A DNA stretch of 64,000 nt. Origin: Sarcocystis neurona. Its lineage: Eukaryota; Apicomplexa; Conoidasida; Eucoccidiorida; Sarcocystidae. This document shows positions 35,125 to 47,111 of this stretch, piece after piece. How positions within the stretch are numbered: the stretch's first letter is position 1; every line of letters begins with the position of its first letter. Position numbers and translations under genes: made by a program. The stretch is from positions 3,181,402 to 3,245,401 of the forward strand of contig KL647292.1 in the NCBI GenBank assembly GCA_000727475.1. Direction: 5' to 3'. A model generated the notes under the pieces. That model was given only the letters and a program-made list of their open reading frames with translations, did not search any database and was not told the DNA's origin.

Positions 35125-38100
35125 CTAAAAAAGTGACGGGCACATCTCGAATCGACTCTCTGCGGCCTTTGCAGTAAAAGAAGAGGCATGGTCCGTTTCT
35201 GTGCGAGGTGCGGGTGACGTGAAATTGTTGCACACCCGTTCCCCCCAGTAGAGGCCATTATAAAGCCAGTCCTCCTCTCCGGTCAACACATTTTTCCTTC
35301 TTGTGAACCATCGTGGTATCCACTTTTCTCCCCTGGCCTCTCGTTCCCGACATCCCAAGCGTTGTTTTGCCTCTAGACGGCGTTTCTCCTCCTGTGCTGC
35401 GCTGATCGCACCTTCTTCGTACATACGCTGGAAAACAGCACAGTTTCGGAGAGCTGAGGAAAAATGCACCCAGGCGGGATAAGTGTCTTGGACCACATTC
35501 AGAAACGATACAGCTATCCTTGGAGGGGCACCGATAAGAGTGTTGAGTGCGTATTTGTTCTGAGGGCTTGATGGGTGTATACTGCAAGTAATTTGCTTAC
35601 AATGTCAGGCCTAAGGCGACTGTCCGTCGGGGCAACGCCTCCGGTGCCACTGAGTGCTGGGTCGTAGTCTGTCGTAAGCTCATTGAGTTCCATTGCAAAG
35701 GCTGTCATGTTATAAAAATGCGTGGCGTCTTCTGCTTTGGGTCTGGCCTCCCATATTAGGGCGCGCACATCGTCGTCGCACCACGGCTCTTCCTCAACGG
35801 CGCTGCTACCCTCGAGAGGACTTCCGCCGTCGAAGGCCGTTTGGGGTGCAGGGCCACCACTTTTCCCAGCAAAGCATGATCCACCACAGGCATCGTTAGC
35901 ACCTCGTGGGTTTACACGGGTCAGAAGGACGGTATTTGCCTTCGTATTCCTGTGGCTGTCTGCAAGAGTTTCGTGGGCATATGAGACAAGACGGGCGACA
36001 CGGTTCAAATCAGATGTTTCCTCCCGAGCCGTTTCTTCTATGTCAGTCGCTGCTTCAGGATTCGTCGCTAGAAACGATTGTCTCCCAATCTTCGTGAGCC
36101 AAAGTTGCTGGCTCCAGCTGCCATCTAAATGGAATCGCGGACGACCTGACGTATCATATACCACCCCCTCGAGAGTGATGTTTTCTCTATCTTCTCTCGA
36201 ATGCCAGCTGCCTCGCCGGTGAGATCCACACCGCCCTTTGCGTACAACTGCACTAGTTTTCCAGATAGCCGCGCTGGTCGGCGCATCAGATTCCGAATGG
36301 TTTTTCCCTTCCCTAATGACCGCTGCAGTTGGCCGCGTGTTCTCGTCCATCTGAGGTAATTTATGTGTAGCATCGTCTGTGCTTCTAGCGGCCCGCAGTG
36401 GTGAACAAGCGTTCCCAGTGGTATAGGACGGAGCCCCCGACTTCGCAATATCTTCTGAAATAGCGGCGATTTCCTTCGCAGTGTTCCTGGATTTCTTCAA
36501 GCCTTCACTCTCCTCCGCCTCTCCTGTGAATGTGGACGCGGATCCTTTGATACACTGAATAGGCTGCACTGTCGAAGACGCATTCCCATTTCTTGCTTCC
36601 CCCATTCGTCCTTCTTTTTCCCTTGCTTTGGCTTCTAAACTGTTGTTCAGTATGGTGCTAGAGGAACCCCACCGATTGTTGCTGCCGCTCAAGGCGCGAT
36701 CGCCTTCGCCAGATTCAAAAATTCTACTCGAGAATCGTGAAGCGCGTGCCGGCGTAAAGCGGCCGCGGGTATCCACAACCGTAGCTCGCAAATTGCTCGG
36801 TACCGCGTCGGCAGCAGCAGGACCAGATAAACGCAACGAAGGTAACCAGGAGGCTGCTGCCATCCCCCCGACAAACTTTGAATTTCCCGGTTTCTGTGCG
36901 GCTGAAGCCACACCCGTCGACGGCAAAAATGAGACGTGCGCCTTTTCTCCTGTAGTAAGGTTGATCACGTTGATCTCGCCGGTCCATTCCATCCACATAG
37001 TACCTAGCAGGCACACGGAAATCGATGCCGTACAAGGTGTCTCGCCGGGTAGCAGGATGACAAGTGAATAACACCCAATTTCGAGTAGGCTGTTCATCGC
37101 GACACAACAGAGCTATGGCGAAGAGACTCTCACTGTTAGACATGGGTGTAAGTCGATGTGGAGAAGCCTTGTTGGCTCGCAAGATCTAGAATAGCCTATT
37201 TATGTCACTGGGGAAGATCGCGAGGACGCGACAGCGTGTGTGAATCGGCTCAGCAGTGGGAGGACAGACATATACAACTAGGCTCACTGGTGAACAGCGA
37301 AGATCAAATTGTGGTGCCATTTCCATATGGATGCTTTGAACTACGTCCGGTTAGATATGGTGGCGTCTTCCTTACCAAAGAAGACGTTGTGCACCTTGGT
37401 ATTGGCGCGGCTCCACGTGTAGTCCTCATGCCGGCCACTAGGAAGGAAAAGGCGGAGAAACACGGCTCCACAGATGCTACTTTCCACGTGCGTTCCCTAT
37501 ACATGACACCAAGATTTCAAGGCGCAGCATTAGGTAGAATGGCCGTAGAGAAACAGAAAGGTCTTTCGCTGCACTTACAGACGTTCCACGAAAACTACGT
37601 AGCTTGCCTTCGTGTAGCGTGGCGCTGACTCTTAATTAACAAACTAGAATCAGGGGTGTCACGTTTGCGGCAAAAAGCGCGCACTCTGTCCCTCAAGACG
37701 TTTTTGCACCTAGATTTGTGCTCTCTCAACAGAGGCACACACAGTAATGCATTTGGCCGACTCGACCCTGCTGACGACAGAGGCGAGGTGCACTGTGCCT
37801 CGGCCACGAGAGCGAACCCGAATTAGACGGGGAGACAGAGTGCGTGCAGCACGAAAAAGCAGCCTGCAGGGAAGCTTTCGATGTAGCGGATACCCCGTAG
37901 CACGGGGCAGATACCTTCCTGACGAAGCGCGAAATCCACCTCATTGACGGTGATTTCGTCGCACGTACCACAATGCTAAGCCGCGGCTCCACCGTCCCAA
38001 AACAGACGAAGTCGCCGTTGTGAGCTGCAGCGTGGTAAGCACTGACGGGCGGATGATGCGAGACCTGCTCCCCGATAAAGTTAATACCGCGGTGAGAGAG

Positions 38101-41087
38101 CTCGTAAGTTTCGCCTACGTGGTCCAAGCAGACACTCTCACAGAGTACAGAATGGCTGTAAAACGCATCGCGCGCTTGTTTTAAGGGCGGCGGTTCGGGC
38201 ATTGACGGTTCGCAGGAGTCGTGCGTAGTGACCAGGTTAGGAGGGAAAGGTGCCGGTTGTTGATTCGCCCCTTCGAAAGTTATGACCATGACCCAGAATA
38301 CAGAGTACAAACCCACTCTACGGAAGACCTATTCGGGGAAGAATTTCTGTTGCGTAATGTACGGAATGAAGCTCTTCAGACAAACTCTGCGCTCATTTGC
38401 TATGTAGGAGGGGTCGAGGGTTAACCGCCATCTTCCCTTCACTTGCGCATATGAACAGCACTAACATCGCACAACTGACGCGCCTGCTGACGGCCCTCCA
38501 CACCTTTACTGCGGGCACATCTGATGGCTGGTCCTCTATTCTTTTTGTGGTGCTAGATACGACCAGGCAGCGTGGGGGGCAGGTAAGTCGCCGTGCGTTC
38601 CCTGCTAAGTTGTCGAATGGCTGACCCAGCATCGGGTTGAATGGCTTGTAGCACCGATCTGCACTACTTGCGTAGGCGGAAATGGCGAAGGCGGTGACGA
38701 ATGCTAAGCGTTCTACAGGCGAGGGACAGGATCGAGCAGTGGACAAAAGTTCGGGGTACTCGAAATCTTCGCAGAGTCTCTGCAGCAAGCAGTCGACAAG
38801 AAGGAAATGGATTGAGGAACAGCGTGCGGCCTCCGAGAGTATCACGTTGAAGTAGTCTCAAGGCTTCGTGTATCGGGAAGGTGTCATAGTTCGTAGTGCT
38901 TGTTGTACGAAGCAGTGCAGCTGGCATCGGACAGCGGACCTGCAGCAGGGAGAGAGGCTCGTTTACGCCAATCGGGAGTGCGAAGTTCCACATGTCGGTG
39001 CTGCTGACTTGCATCAGGATCTTTCTTATACTGAGGTTGCCCGTACTCTTTGTCGCACACGGGAGGCGTTTTCTTCTTTTTGTATTGAGCACCTCGGTTG
39101 CACTCCGGCTCCTCGGGATTTCCCATTCTTGGCAAGGAAGCAAATGTAGGTTTTCGACGCGTAAACAAGCGGGTGGCGTCGGCTTGCCAGTAGTTCCGTC
39201 GACCAGGGACGACAGAGGATCTGCGAGGCGCTGCCGGAAAGTAGCGAGCAGTGTCGGGTGCATCAGTTCTCCGTCGACCGTTGCGTGGTTGCGCTCTGTT
39301 TCTACATGTGCGCCCTGAAGTGAGACAGAGATAGGTGGTTTGGCCGCACTTGTAGACATGGACATCCAGTTGTCTCTAATAGCATGGGCAGCAAGTTTTA
39401 GTTCGCCCCCTTGTGTACACCCAGAAGTTGCATCGTGCCGAAATAGCCTGCGAACTACCGGACACGACTGCTGCAGTTGCCCGCAGGGGTCCTGTGCGTC
39501 TGAAAACGCAGTCACGAAGGACTGCGAATCAGAGATCCCCCAATCCGTCTCGTCCCTTCTGTGCCTTACGCTTCTTTGCACGTTACTACTGTAGTCTTCG
39601 ACGCACGCATTGGTTCTTCCGAGCTGATCTGGTATACTCAATGCTTCTTTAGACTCAGACTGCCCACGCGGTGGACGTTTCACCTGCTCGGCCACTTCAG
39701 ATCGACGACTCACAGCTGCGGGGCTTTGCGGCGCAATGAAGCCACATGTGGTTCGAGTGAGCGTGCACCACCTGCGACAACAGCCTTTCCGTCCCAAAGC
39801 GATTTTCACTCGTTCCCCATTCCATCCTTTCTTTTTTGCGTATGCTGCTGCCGCTGTCCTTGTCGTGCTGCACGCTCTGCTACCACGTAGTGCGGGGCAA
39901 ACGCCAAGGGGTAGCTCAGCTGCGTTGTCGCAGCCATTTTTGCTTGTGAGTGATGACGCCGCACCTTTGACAGAGTCAAGCGAAGCGGCCAACTGACGTC
40001 TGTGTTGACCACAGAAAGGCGTCTTCAGAGGTCTTCTTGCTTCAACATCGTTATTCGCTGCCGCAGCAGCGACGGCAGCGCTCAGGACGGCAACCGGCCG
40101 CTCGGCCTCCGCGTGCGCAGGGTAGCCATGCATTCGTCCACTTAGATTCTCTGCATAACGAAAGGGAGGGCTGCATCTCGCAGATCTTCCAGGTGCCGGT
40201 GATGCTGCGCATCGAGTAGTGGAGATATGCGTTGGTAGACTGTGCGCTGAAGAGCTGGATGCACTTCGCATCTGCCTACCGTTATCTGAAGCAGAAGATG
40301 GGGGCGACACACTGTTGTGGCGTACGCATTGCTCTGGTCGGGCACCAGCGCGCAACACAGGTGCGCCAGAAAGAAGACCCTCTTCGCTACTGCGTGGTGG
40401 GGCACGGTTTTGCAGAGACCGATGCGGTGAAGGCTCCCGACTCGACGATTCGACCTGCAGTGGTGACTGGCGCTTCGTTGTTATTGTACTCTTGGGTTTG
40501 GTGCCGTTTAGTAGACTGTCCTCTGTAGTAGAAATGTGCTTGTCGTGTGTGTTGGCGGGCGTACAGCCAGCTTCGTCAGTTCTGGCAGCTGCTTCGCCGA
40601 CGCTGTTGCCGTTATCTGAAGAACCTGTGAAGCGTTTGCGGCGTAAGGATTCTGAAGCTGTGGAGGATTTTGGGCGGAGGGTGCGGACGAGCACACAAAT
40701 AAACCGCTTTGGAGAATCCAGTAACTGGACATACGCTGGCGTGCGCCTACTACGACCTCTCACGTGTGCGGGTTCAGAGGTGTATGTTACGGGTACCACA
40801 GTGCTGTCTTCTAAGCTTTGACAAGAAACCATCCCGGCTTCTCTGTAGGCGCTCGGCTCTTGTGAACCACCGTCTCCAAGAACGAGCGGGAAGGGTCGCA
40901 TATGCTGGACGTTCTTCATAGCAGAAGCGGTCGGCCGGGTACTCCAGTTTATTGATTTCCTATTTGCTCTGTCAGTCACTGTAGCTACTGGGCAATATCC
41001 AGCGCCCCCGGCACTTGCTGCTAGCACGTGATGACCATCAAATGGAAATAACGCGATACAAAAAAGTGTCCAAGCACAGTGCAACAA
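35125..41087 (-). CDS. Oxysterol-binding-protein-related protein (ORP/OSBP family)
   Basis: Lipid-transfer protein with an OSBP-related domain (ORD), expected to exchange sterol or PI4P between membranes. Exons: about 41087-38940, 38779-38626, 38114-37969, 37112-35601 and 35427-35125; all four junctions agree in phase. Signatures in order: DMWNFALPIGVNEPLSLLQ + RLCEDFEYPELL, CYKPFNPMLG + ETYELS, the OSBP fingerprint GEQVSHHPPVSAYH, MWMEWTGEINVINLTTGEKA, ITLEGVVYD with DGSW, FAMELNELT, GVAPTDSRLRPD, and the tail EEKRRLEAKQR with EKWIPRWFTRR and GEEDWLYNG. The first exon (about 700 residues before the ORD) is low-complexity, with no PH domain that I can see. About 260 and 115 extra residues interrupt the ORD. 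The start is uncertain: 41087 is the first in-frame ATG and could be too far upstream. Confidence 0.88.
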
Positions 41088-41099
41088 ACTTCACAAGGA

Positions 41100-44000
41100 G
41101 GCTGTTTACGAGGCTGCAGGTAATGTGGTGCACGAGACTCTTCGGGAGGAGACTGTCGCGTGACAGAATGAGAGCAGCGGTCTCCGTACAGTCCAGTGCA
41201 CTACGAAGGCCATTGTTGGGCGCACAAGGCACGGAAAACTGTTCAGACTTGGAAAACGCGGCTCCTTTGCGTAGTTCGGATGACCGTACTGCTCTTTTAC
41301 CGAGCATATCACAAATACCTACACGTTTTTTTGGTGCCAGGAACCTTCAGGCGAAGACTTGGCGCTGGCAGTGATCGCTTGCTTCTCAGTTTTGTGTAGT
41401 GCTCCAGCAAAAGCCCCAGGCAGTGACTAGGCTACTCAAGACACTGAAAAATTTGCAGCCGACGACACGCCTGTGTCTAAACTGCATTCCGCAGAACTAT
41501 GAAGTGACATTTAGTAGAGACGTAGTCGTTCCGGAAGCTTGTTCGTGCTGCACCTGCTCCAACCGTGGCTGGCTCAGAAGCTGAATTGCACGGTTTTGTT
41601 GTCGTACATCAAGTAAGTCGCCTGCAGGACCACGTCAACATACAGCTTTTGTGGACTGATGTGGTATCGCCCGGAAGATTTCAGTTCAGTCGACCGCGAG
41701 AGAGTGTGCCTCTCTGATCGGGATCATCTGGTGGCTTTCAGGGGAACAGCAGGGCGTGTCGCTGGAATCTTCGCAACGTCCCCTTGCCCAGCCGGCATCT
41801 GCTACGGGTACATATGGTGGTGTCACGGGACTCGGGGGGATTTGCACTGATAAAATAAGCACCTCAGATCACGACAGGCAGTGCGAACAGTAACGTTGTA
41901 AAGGCACCCTGGTCAGTACAACACTGACTTCCAGCGTTTTAAATGTACAGATACACGCATATTTCGCATGAAGAGGAATTGTAGAAGAACACTGTGTATC
42001 TGACCATCCTTCCTGTTGTCAACAAATCAAGTAGAGCGTCTCCTTGCCCGATGGAAGGTAGTGAATACTTGGGCGGACCCATAACGACAAGCCGTCAGTC
42101 TTCTGGATGCCTCATTTTTGCAGATGTCACACACCCACGTAATACTCGCTCGAGTGAGGATACAGGGTCACGTGCATATACTCAAGTCAGGATTCACGTA
42201 GATATGCGGGCCATCAGGACGTTGGCTGATCTGGTCTCACGAATTTCAGTGTGACCAGCATCCAAAGGTCTGCACGCACAAGATTTCAATTCATTCATGG
42301 TTACACGCGTCTGCTGGCGCGAAACAACGGCGTGATTCGACCGTACTATCTTCAATCGCCTTCAGGATTAACTGGTTTCGTGTGCGTACGCACATGTTGC
42401 TGTCAATTCGACACTTATCCCGAGTGTGACAGCCACAGGCACCGCGCATCCAGCAGTGTCAAATAAAATGTCGTCACTTACAGGGCACAGCTAGAACCTT
42501 TCGCAGGCGTGCTTATTGCCGCGCAACAACCCCATTGTGCCCTTTCAAGCGTGTGCGTATCCACTGCATCTCTACGCAACCTTTACATACGTGGGTGCCT
42601 TCTAATATCGAGAGAGAGGAGGACAATTTATTAATCCCGCATCGTCCACCCCGTTGTTCCTGCGGCTTTATAGCAAAGCGTAAAGCCTGCATCGTCAGTG
42701 AATTGAGAAGGTGGAGTTGCAAGTCCAACAAAAACACAAGTGAAACCTTATTACTTGGACCTAACCAAGCATCAGGCATGCAGGCGACACTACAGCCGAG
42801 GTACACAGATGCTGCTGGTCACGTGGGGCCCGTCCTGAGGGTCCCAACCGTTACGCAAATAATCCATGGGAGGCTGACCCCTTATTGTCGTTGTCGGCTG
42901 AAATAGCAGCTTTTCCCTTGGTGTTCCGCGCTCTCGTGTCTGCTGTGGATTCGAGGGCTGGCATTCTGCTCGGGAAGTACACCTCCAGAGGGGAACAGAC
43001 GCTTTCGCCTGCTTGAAGGAAAAACTCGCCCCAACCGAAAAGTGGTAGACATCGTCCTGGCTACAGGATTTCGTGTGGTACGTTTTTCGCTTTCACAAGT
43101 CTCGTTGCATTTCTTGCATTCCGGTTGCACCCTCCTACTGCCAGCTGTGGCTTTTTTTTAATGAGCTTCTGGCAGACACGACGTTGCCGCTCCGGCGCGG
43201 TCCACTTTCATCGTTGCAGCGCCTCCCCATATAAACTTACTTGAATGCGTGCAGACGCTGTGCAATGCATAGTTTCAGTAGGAGACTATGTCGATGGTCA
43301 GCAAGGCAACAAAAAAGTGAATGCATGAGGGAGCTGCGCAGACTTAATGGGCGCGGCGTGGATTATACGGGAACACAGTGAGAAAAAACTGCCCTGAAGT
43401 GAACACTCAGAAGAGCATAAACTCTTCCTTGCTTTGATGCTGTTCTGTAGCTGCCAACTGATATGGAGACAGCAACAGACGTGTGCCCTGTGGGTATGCT
43501 TCACCGCACCACTACAGGCGCCAGCAGCCGGAACCAAGTCAGTGTAACCACTCCGTGAGAGGCACAAACTCAAAAATGTGGAAGTGCAACGTACACGACG
43601 TGGCTGACGCGTGAGCTCTCGTGATCAATAGCAACAAATAATTGGGGTGCAAACTGCGCGGCACGCGGGTGTCTTCTAAAACGCGCAGATCCCACGGCGA
43701 CACAATTTTTGAGCTGACGTCGTACAGTTGCTTAAGATACCTATGTTATACACCAGGGCAGCCTCCCGCTACGCACGCGTGACATCACTCAACATCCTTG
43801 CCAGTGAAGTACTAAGCTTTTGACGTGCAGCAGTGGCACTAGAATCGCATCTGTGCAGTATCCTGTTGACATACAAGTCCTTTAGTGTAAGTCCATGGAC
43901 ACTCCATTCTGAAGCAGCGTGCTTTCAACTTCTCATCAAGTTGAATACTGTCTTTTTCCCCCTACATGTTCTACTGAAGAACGACTGCAGTGACTGGTGC

Positions 44001-44570
44001 TGCACCTCAAATGACGCCCTATTACCGGAACAACCTGTGTGTACAAAATCGTTACAAGAATGCCCACAGTGTGTCTCGCCTCGGTTTCACACACATCGTC
44101 TCTCACACTTACAGCACGCAGAAGCGTAATAAAGCGTGACCGAACATCATACTACCTAAAGAATACCTCTGCGCAGTAATCGAGCAAGCGCAATCACGCT
44201 GCGACTGATACGAACATGCGAGCAGTGATCAGCAGATGCGGTGACGTACACGAAGCATTGGCGCAGTACGCTGGCCCGTCCTCAACAGCGCTCTGACAGT
44301 CTGTGTAAAACTAATCCACTACTCATCGGAGCAGCACGTGTCCGCATCGTTTCTTCCTACGTCGTGCCCGCCGCCTTCCCCACAGCACACTAGCCAAAGT
44401 GGGAAGGCATTTGTCTATATGCGCTTGCAGTGTAATCTCCTCGTAGCGTACCTAGGTGTTTGATATTTCTGCGCAGCTAGAGCTGCCTTTGTGCAACCGC
44501 ATATCGAACCCCCCACCGCAAGTGTTGCTGTATGCTTCGTGGTCGGGGATGGGTCAGTAGACCATTTGCC
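41100..44570. other. Region without a firm gene
   Basis: I see no recognisable domain or convincing exon chain. The longest plus-strand frames (41015-41374 and 42535-42906) have no family signal. A minus-strand frame at 42513-42806 overlaps the second of these. The region should contain the 5' end and promoter of the ORP gene. Confidence 0.45.
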
Positions 44571-44576
44571 GAACCG

Positions 44577-45926
44577 CTAGCTCCGACGACGCCTTCGCAC
44601 CTCGCCCCAAGTAAGTGATTTAAGTTTAAGTAAATCAATTCCTTGAACAGCAAAAGCCAAACGAGTGTTCTCATTTTTGTATTGAAGAAAATGTTGTTTC
44701 TTCCAAAAGCCGCGTTGCGGGTAAGCCCGTTTGCGATCCTTCTTGTCATTGCGCACCTTGTTGCAGAGCATGCTACTGTGTACCACCTCGAGAGGTACCA
44801 CTTCATCTCCGCGTGAAGGCCGCATTGCTTGAAGACCGTGGCGTGCGAATAGTTGTGCTTCACAGCCGTGGGTACAGTGTGACCCAACTGCATGCGGTGT
44901 CCGGATCGTGTCGCTCTTTAAATGACACGGTGCCTCTAAGAATGCGCTGCTACACAGTTTTGTACGCACTTCCAGAATGCGAGACAGATCTGTAGAAGTG
45001 GCGGAAGCAACTGATTCGTGAGACTCAGGCGTCGTCAGATATGAGGGATGAGTGGAACGGATGCGCGGAGCTAGTGGCAGAAACGTAGAAAAAAAAAAGC
45101 TGTCCAGAGAATTACTACACCGCGGTCGTTGCACCTTTTTTGAAGCGACTCGGAAGGAAAAAGGCAGCCCGACACGGAATTGAACGTGGCGCTTTTCAGT
45201 CGTCGCGCACGGCCGCATCCTTCCACCCTCACCTTCACCATCTGCATGATTATAGTCAAAGTTTACCCTGCTGCTGTTGTCCGTAAAGATGCTGCGGAGA
45301 TTCTTCCTCCACGGAGTGGTAAGTGCGCCGGTGCTCAGTGCCTTCCCGTTGTGCCCTTCTTCATGTAATCCTCGTTTTCCTCCTGAAAAATCGGGACTAG
45401 GAGCAGCCATCCACGAACACCAGACGGGTGCACAGGATTCTGTCGAACTGCCAGAGGGGGAGGTGGTGGTGAAAAACCGCGGCCACTGGTAGAGTTTGTC
45501 GAAGCGCATCGTCCACACCGAATTTCGAGGGGCAGTCCTTCTTGCGGTCGTTGGGGCAAAGGGCTGTGCCGGCTCTAGTCGAGTTGAACAACTGCACATT
45601 TCATCCGGCGGGAACCAAGAGAACAGAAAGACGTCTGGACTGTGCGTCCATGCAGGCGCGGAGGGAAGCAGGGCCGGTGCACCGCGATCTGCGTTGGACA
45701 AGCGCGGGGTGAGAGAGGAGGGAGCACCCCACCAGCACTGGAGATGCAACGCACGCCTGCGGAGTGACCACGAGTGTACGAGTTGCAAGTGCTTACCGCC
45801 CGCTGTTGGCGGTGAGTTCGTGTACACGGTAGACGCCATCGTCCAAAGAAATCTCAACAACGTGCGGCAGGAGCACAGAACTGGCGTGAGGCGCGCACGC
45901 TGAGCAGATATCGTACCTCGTACCAC
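44577..45926 (-). CDS. Unrecognised gene, probably spliced
   Basis: The minus strand is open for 449 codons, but codon use suggests that several shorter exons in different frames are the real coding parts. One reads VEISLDDGVYRVHELTANSG up to a CG|GTAAGC donor near 45815. Another, after a TGTGCAG acceptor near 45599, is strongly G/C-ending at third positions and reads QFDRILCTRLVFVDGC. The 3' end encodes NENTRLAFAVQGIDLLKLKS and a basic tail ending at 44577. Exon phases between these parts do not all agree. No family was recognised. Confidence 0.4.
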   Translation of the reverse strand: MVRGTISAQRARLTPVLCSCRTLLRFLWTMASTVYTNSPPTAGGKHLQLVHSWSLRRRALHLQCWWGAPSSLTPRLSNADRGAPALLPSAPAWTHSPDVFLFSWFPPDEMCSCSTRLEPAQPFAPTTARRTAPRNSVWTMRFDKLYQWPRFFTTTSPSGSSTESCAPVWCSWMAAPSPDFSGGKRGLHEEGHNGKALSTGALTTPWRKNLRSIFTDNSSRVNFDYNHADGEGEGGRMRPCATTEKRHVQFRVGLPFSFRVASKKVQRPRCSNSLDSFFFSTFLPLAPRIRSTHPSYLTTPESHESVASATSTDLSRILEVRTKLCSSAFLEAPCHLKSDTIRTPHAVGSHCTHGCEAQLFARHGLQAMRPSRGDEVVPLEVVHSSMLCNKVRNDKKDRKRAYPQRGFWKKQHFLQYKNENTRLAFAVQGIDLLKLKSLTWGEVRRRRRS

Positions 45927-46160
45927 TTCTCAAGTAGCGGAAAGGGAACAACCACCGTGACCCGACGTTCAGCTCTACATTTGTGTTTGCTTCATTTCAA
46001 CACGCTGAACGTTGGCAGCAACTCCGGAAAGACGTTTCTGTGACAAAGGACGCTCACTCTTCGACTAACGGCCTGCGGCCCTATCTGACAACTTTCCATA
46101 CGATTAATACTGACACTACGTGAAGAAATTAGGCCCTCCGACGCGAAAAATGGAAAATCC

Positions 46161-46600
46161 ACTGTAGACACACGATGACTGTTCACACTGGTAGACCTGA
46201 ATTACGCTGCCAACGATAAGCACCCTGCGCAGAGTTTTCCCAAGAACTGATAATACACGGGAAATATTTAACAGACTTCGCACAAGTGTACGGATATGCA
46301 CTTCAAATTAAATAATATCAGACGAATAGGGCACCTATGTCGACGGAGAACCTGATTTGGAGAAACTCTTGTGCATCGCACCGTACTGTGGACACACGAT
46401 GACTGGTCACATCGGCAGACCTGACTTACACTCCTAACGATAGGCATCCTGTGCATCGTTGAGGTGAAAACACATGGGAAATTTACAAGAATGTACGGAT
46501 GTGCACTTGAACTTCAAATGATATCAGACGAATAGGGCACCTATGTGGACGGAGAATCTGGCTTGGAAGAACTCGCGTACATCGACCAGGCGCACACCTC
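46161..46600. repeat. ~224-bp tandem duplication, diverged
   Basis: Two copies (about 46161-46384 and 46385-46600) share CACACGATGACT, GCACTTCAAA..ATATCAGA and GACGAATAGGGCACCTATGT blocks. They differ by substitutions and short indels. No gene overlaps. Confidence 0.8.
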
Positions 46601-47110
46601 AACGGCCTGAAGTGAATAGGTGGCTATTCACACGCAGTGACCTGACATGGGAACTTTTCGCGCGGCCTGACTGGAACCTTCTGCTCTCGCACCTGCAAAA
46701 AAGTTGAGAGCCCACAGCATGATAAATAATGATCAGATATAGATGTGCTACGTTCGCGTGGCAGCGGTGGGATATACAGGTGGTGGATGCACTTAGAAAC
46801 TGTATTAACTTGTAGGCTAGCTCCCGCGGACTCCACTACTCGTTACACTTGCAGCAGAAATTTCTTTGCGATCACTGATCAGAGAAGACACAGCAAAGAG
46901 ATGTATACGCACGGTAAGAGGACTCTTGTAAGCGATGCCAGGTTGCTATCTCTCGAAGCGAGTGTGCTCTCCCCCCGTCGTGTCTTCACCTGTTCCGTCT
47001 TCGAGAAGCATGTACATGCGGATCACCTAGGTTAGAGCTCGAGAAGCACGCAGTGTTGTCAAATAGGCTTGAAGTCACTCGTGAGTAAGTCGTGGGATGC
47101 AATTTGTTAT
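46601..47110. other. Intergenic stretch, nothing recognised
   Basis: I see no exon-like frame or recognisable motif between the 224-bp duplication and the minus-strand stop codon at about 47112. Confidence 0.4.
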
Positions 47111-47111
47111 C

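Noticed and set aside
40219..40821. Plus-strand 200-codon ORF opposite the first ORP exon
   Set aside because: It is antisense to the long open frame that leads into the ORD. It has no family signal and is probably a shadow of codon bias.
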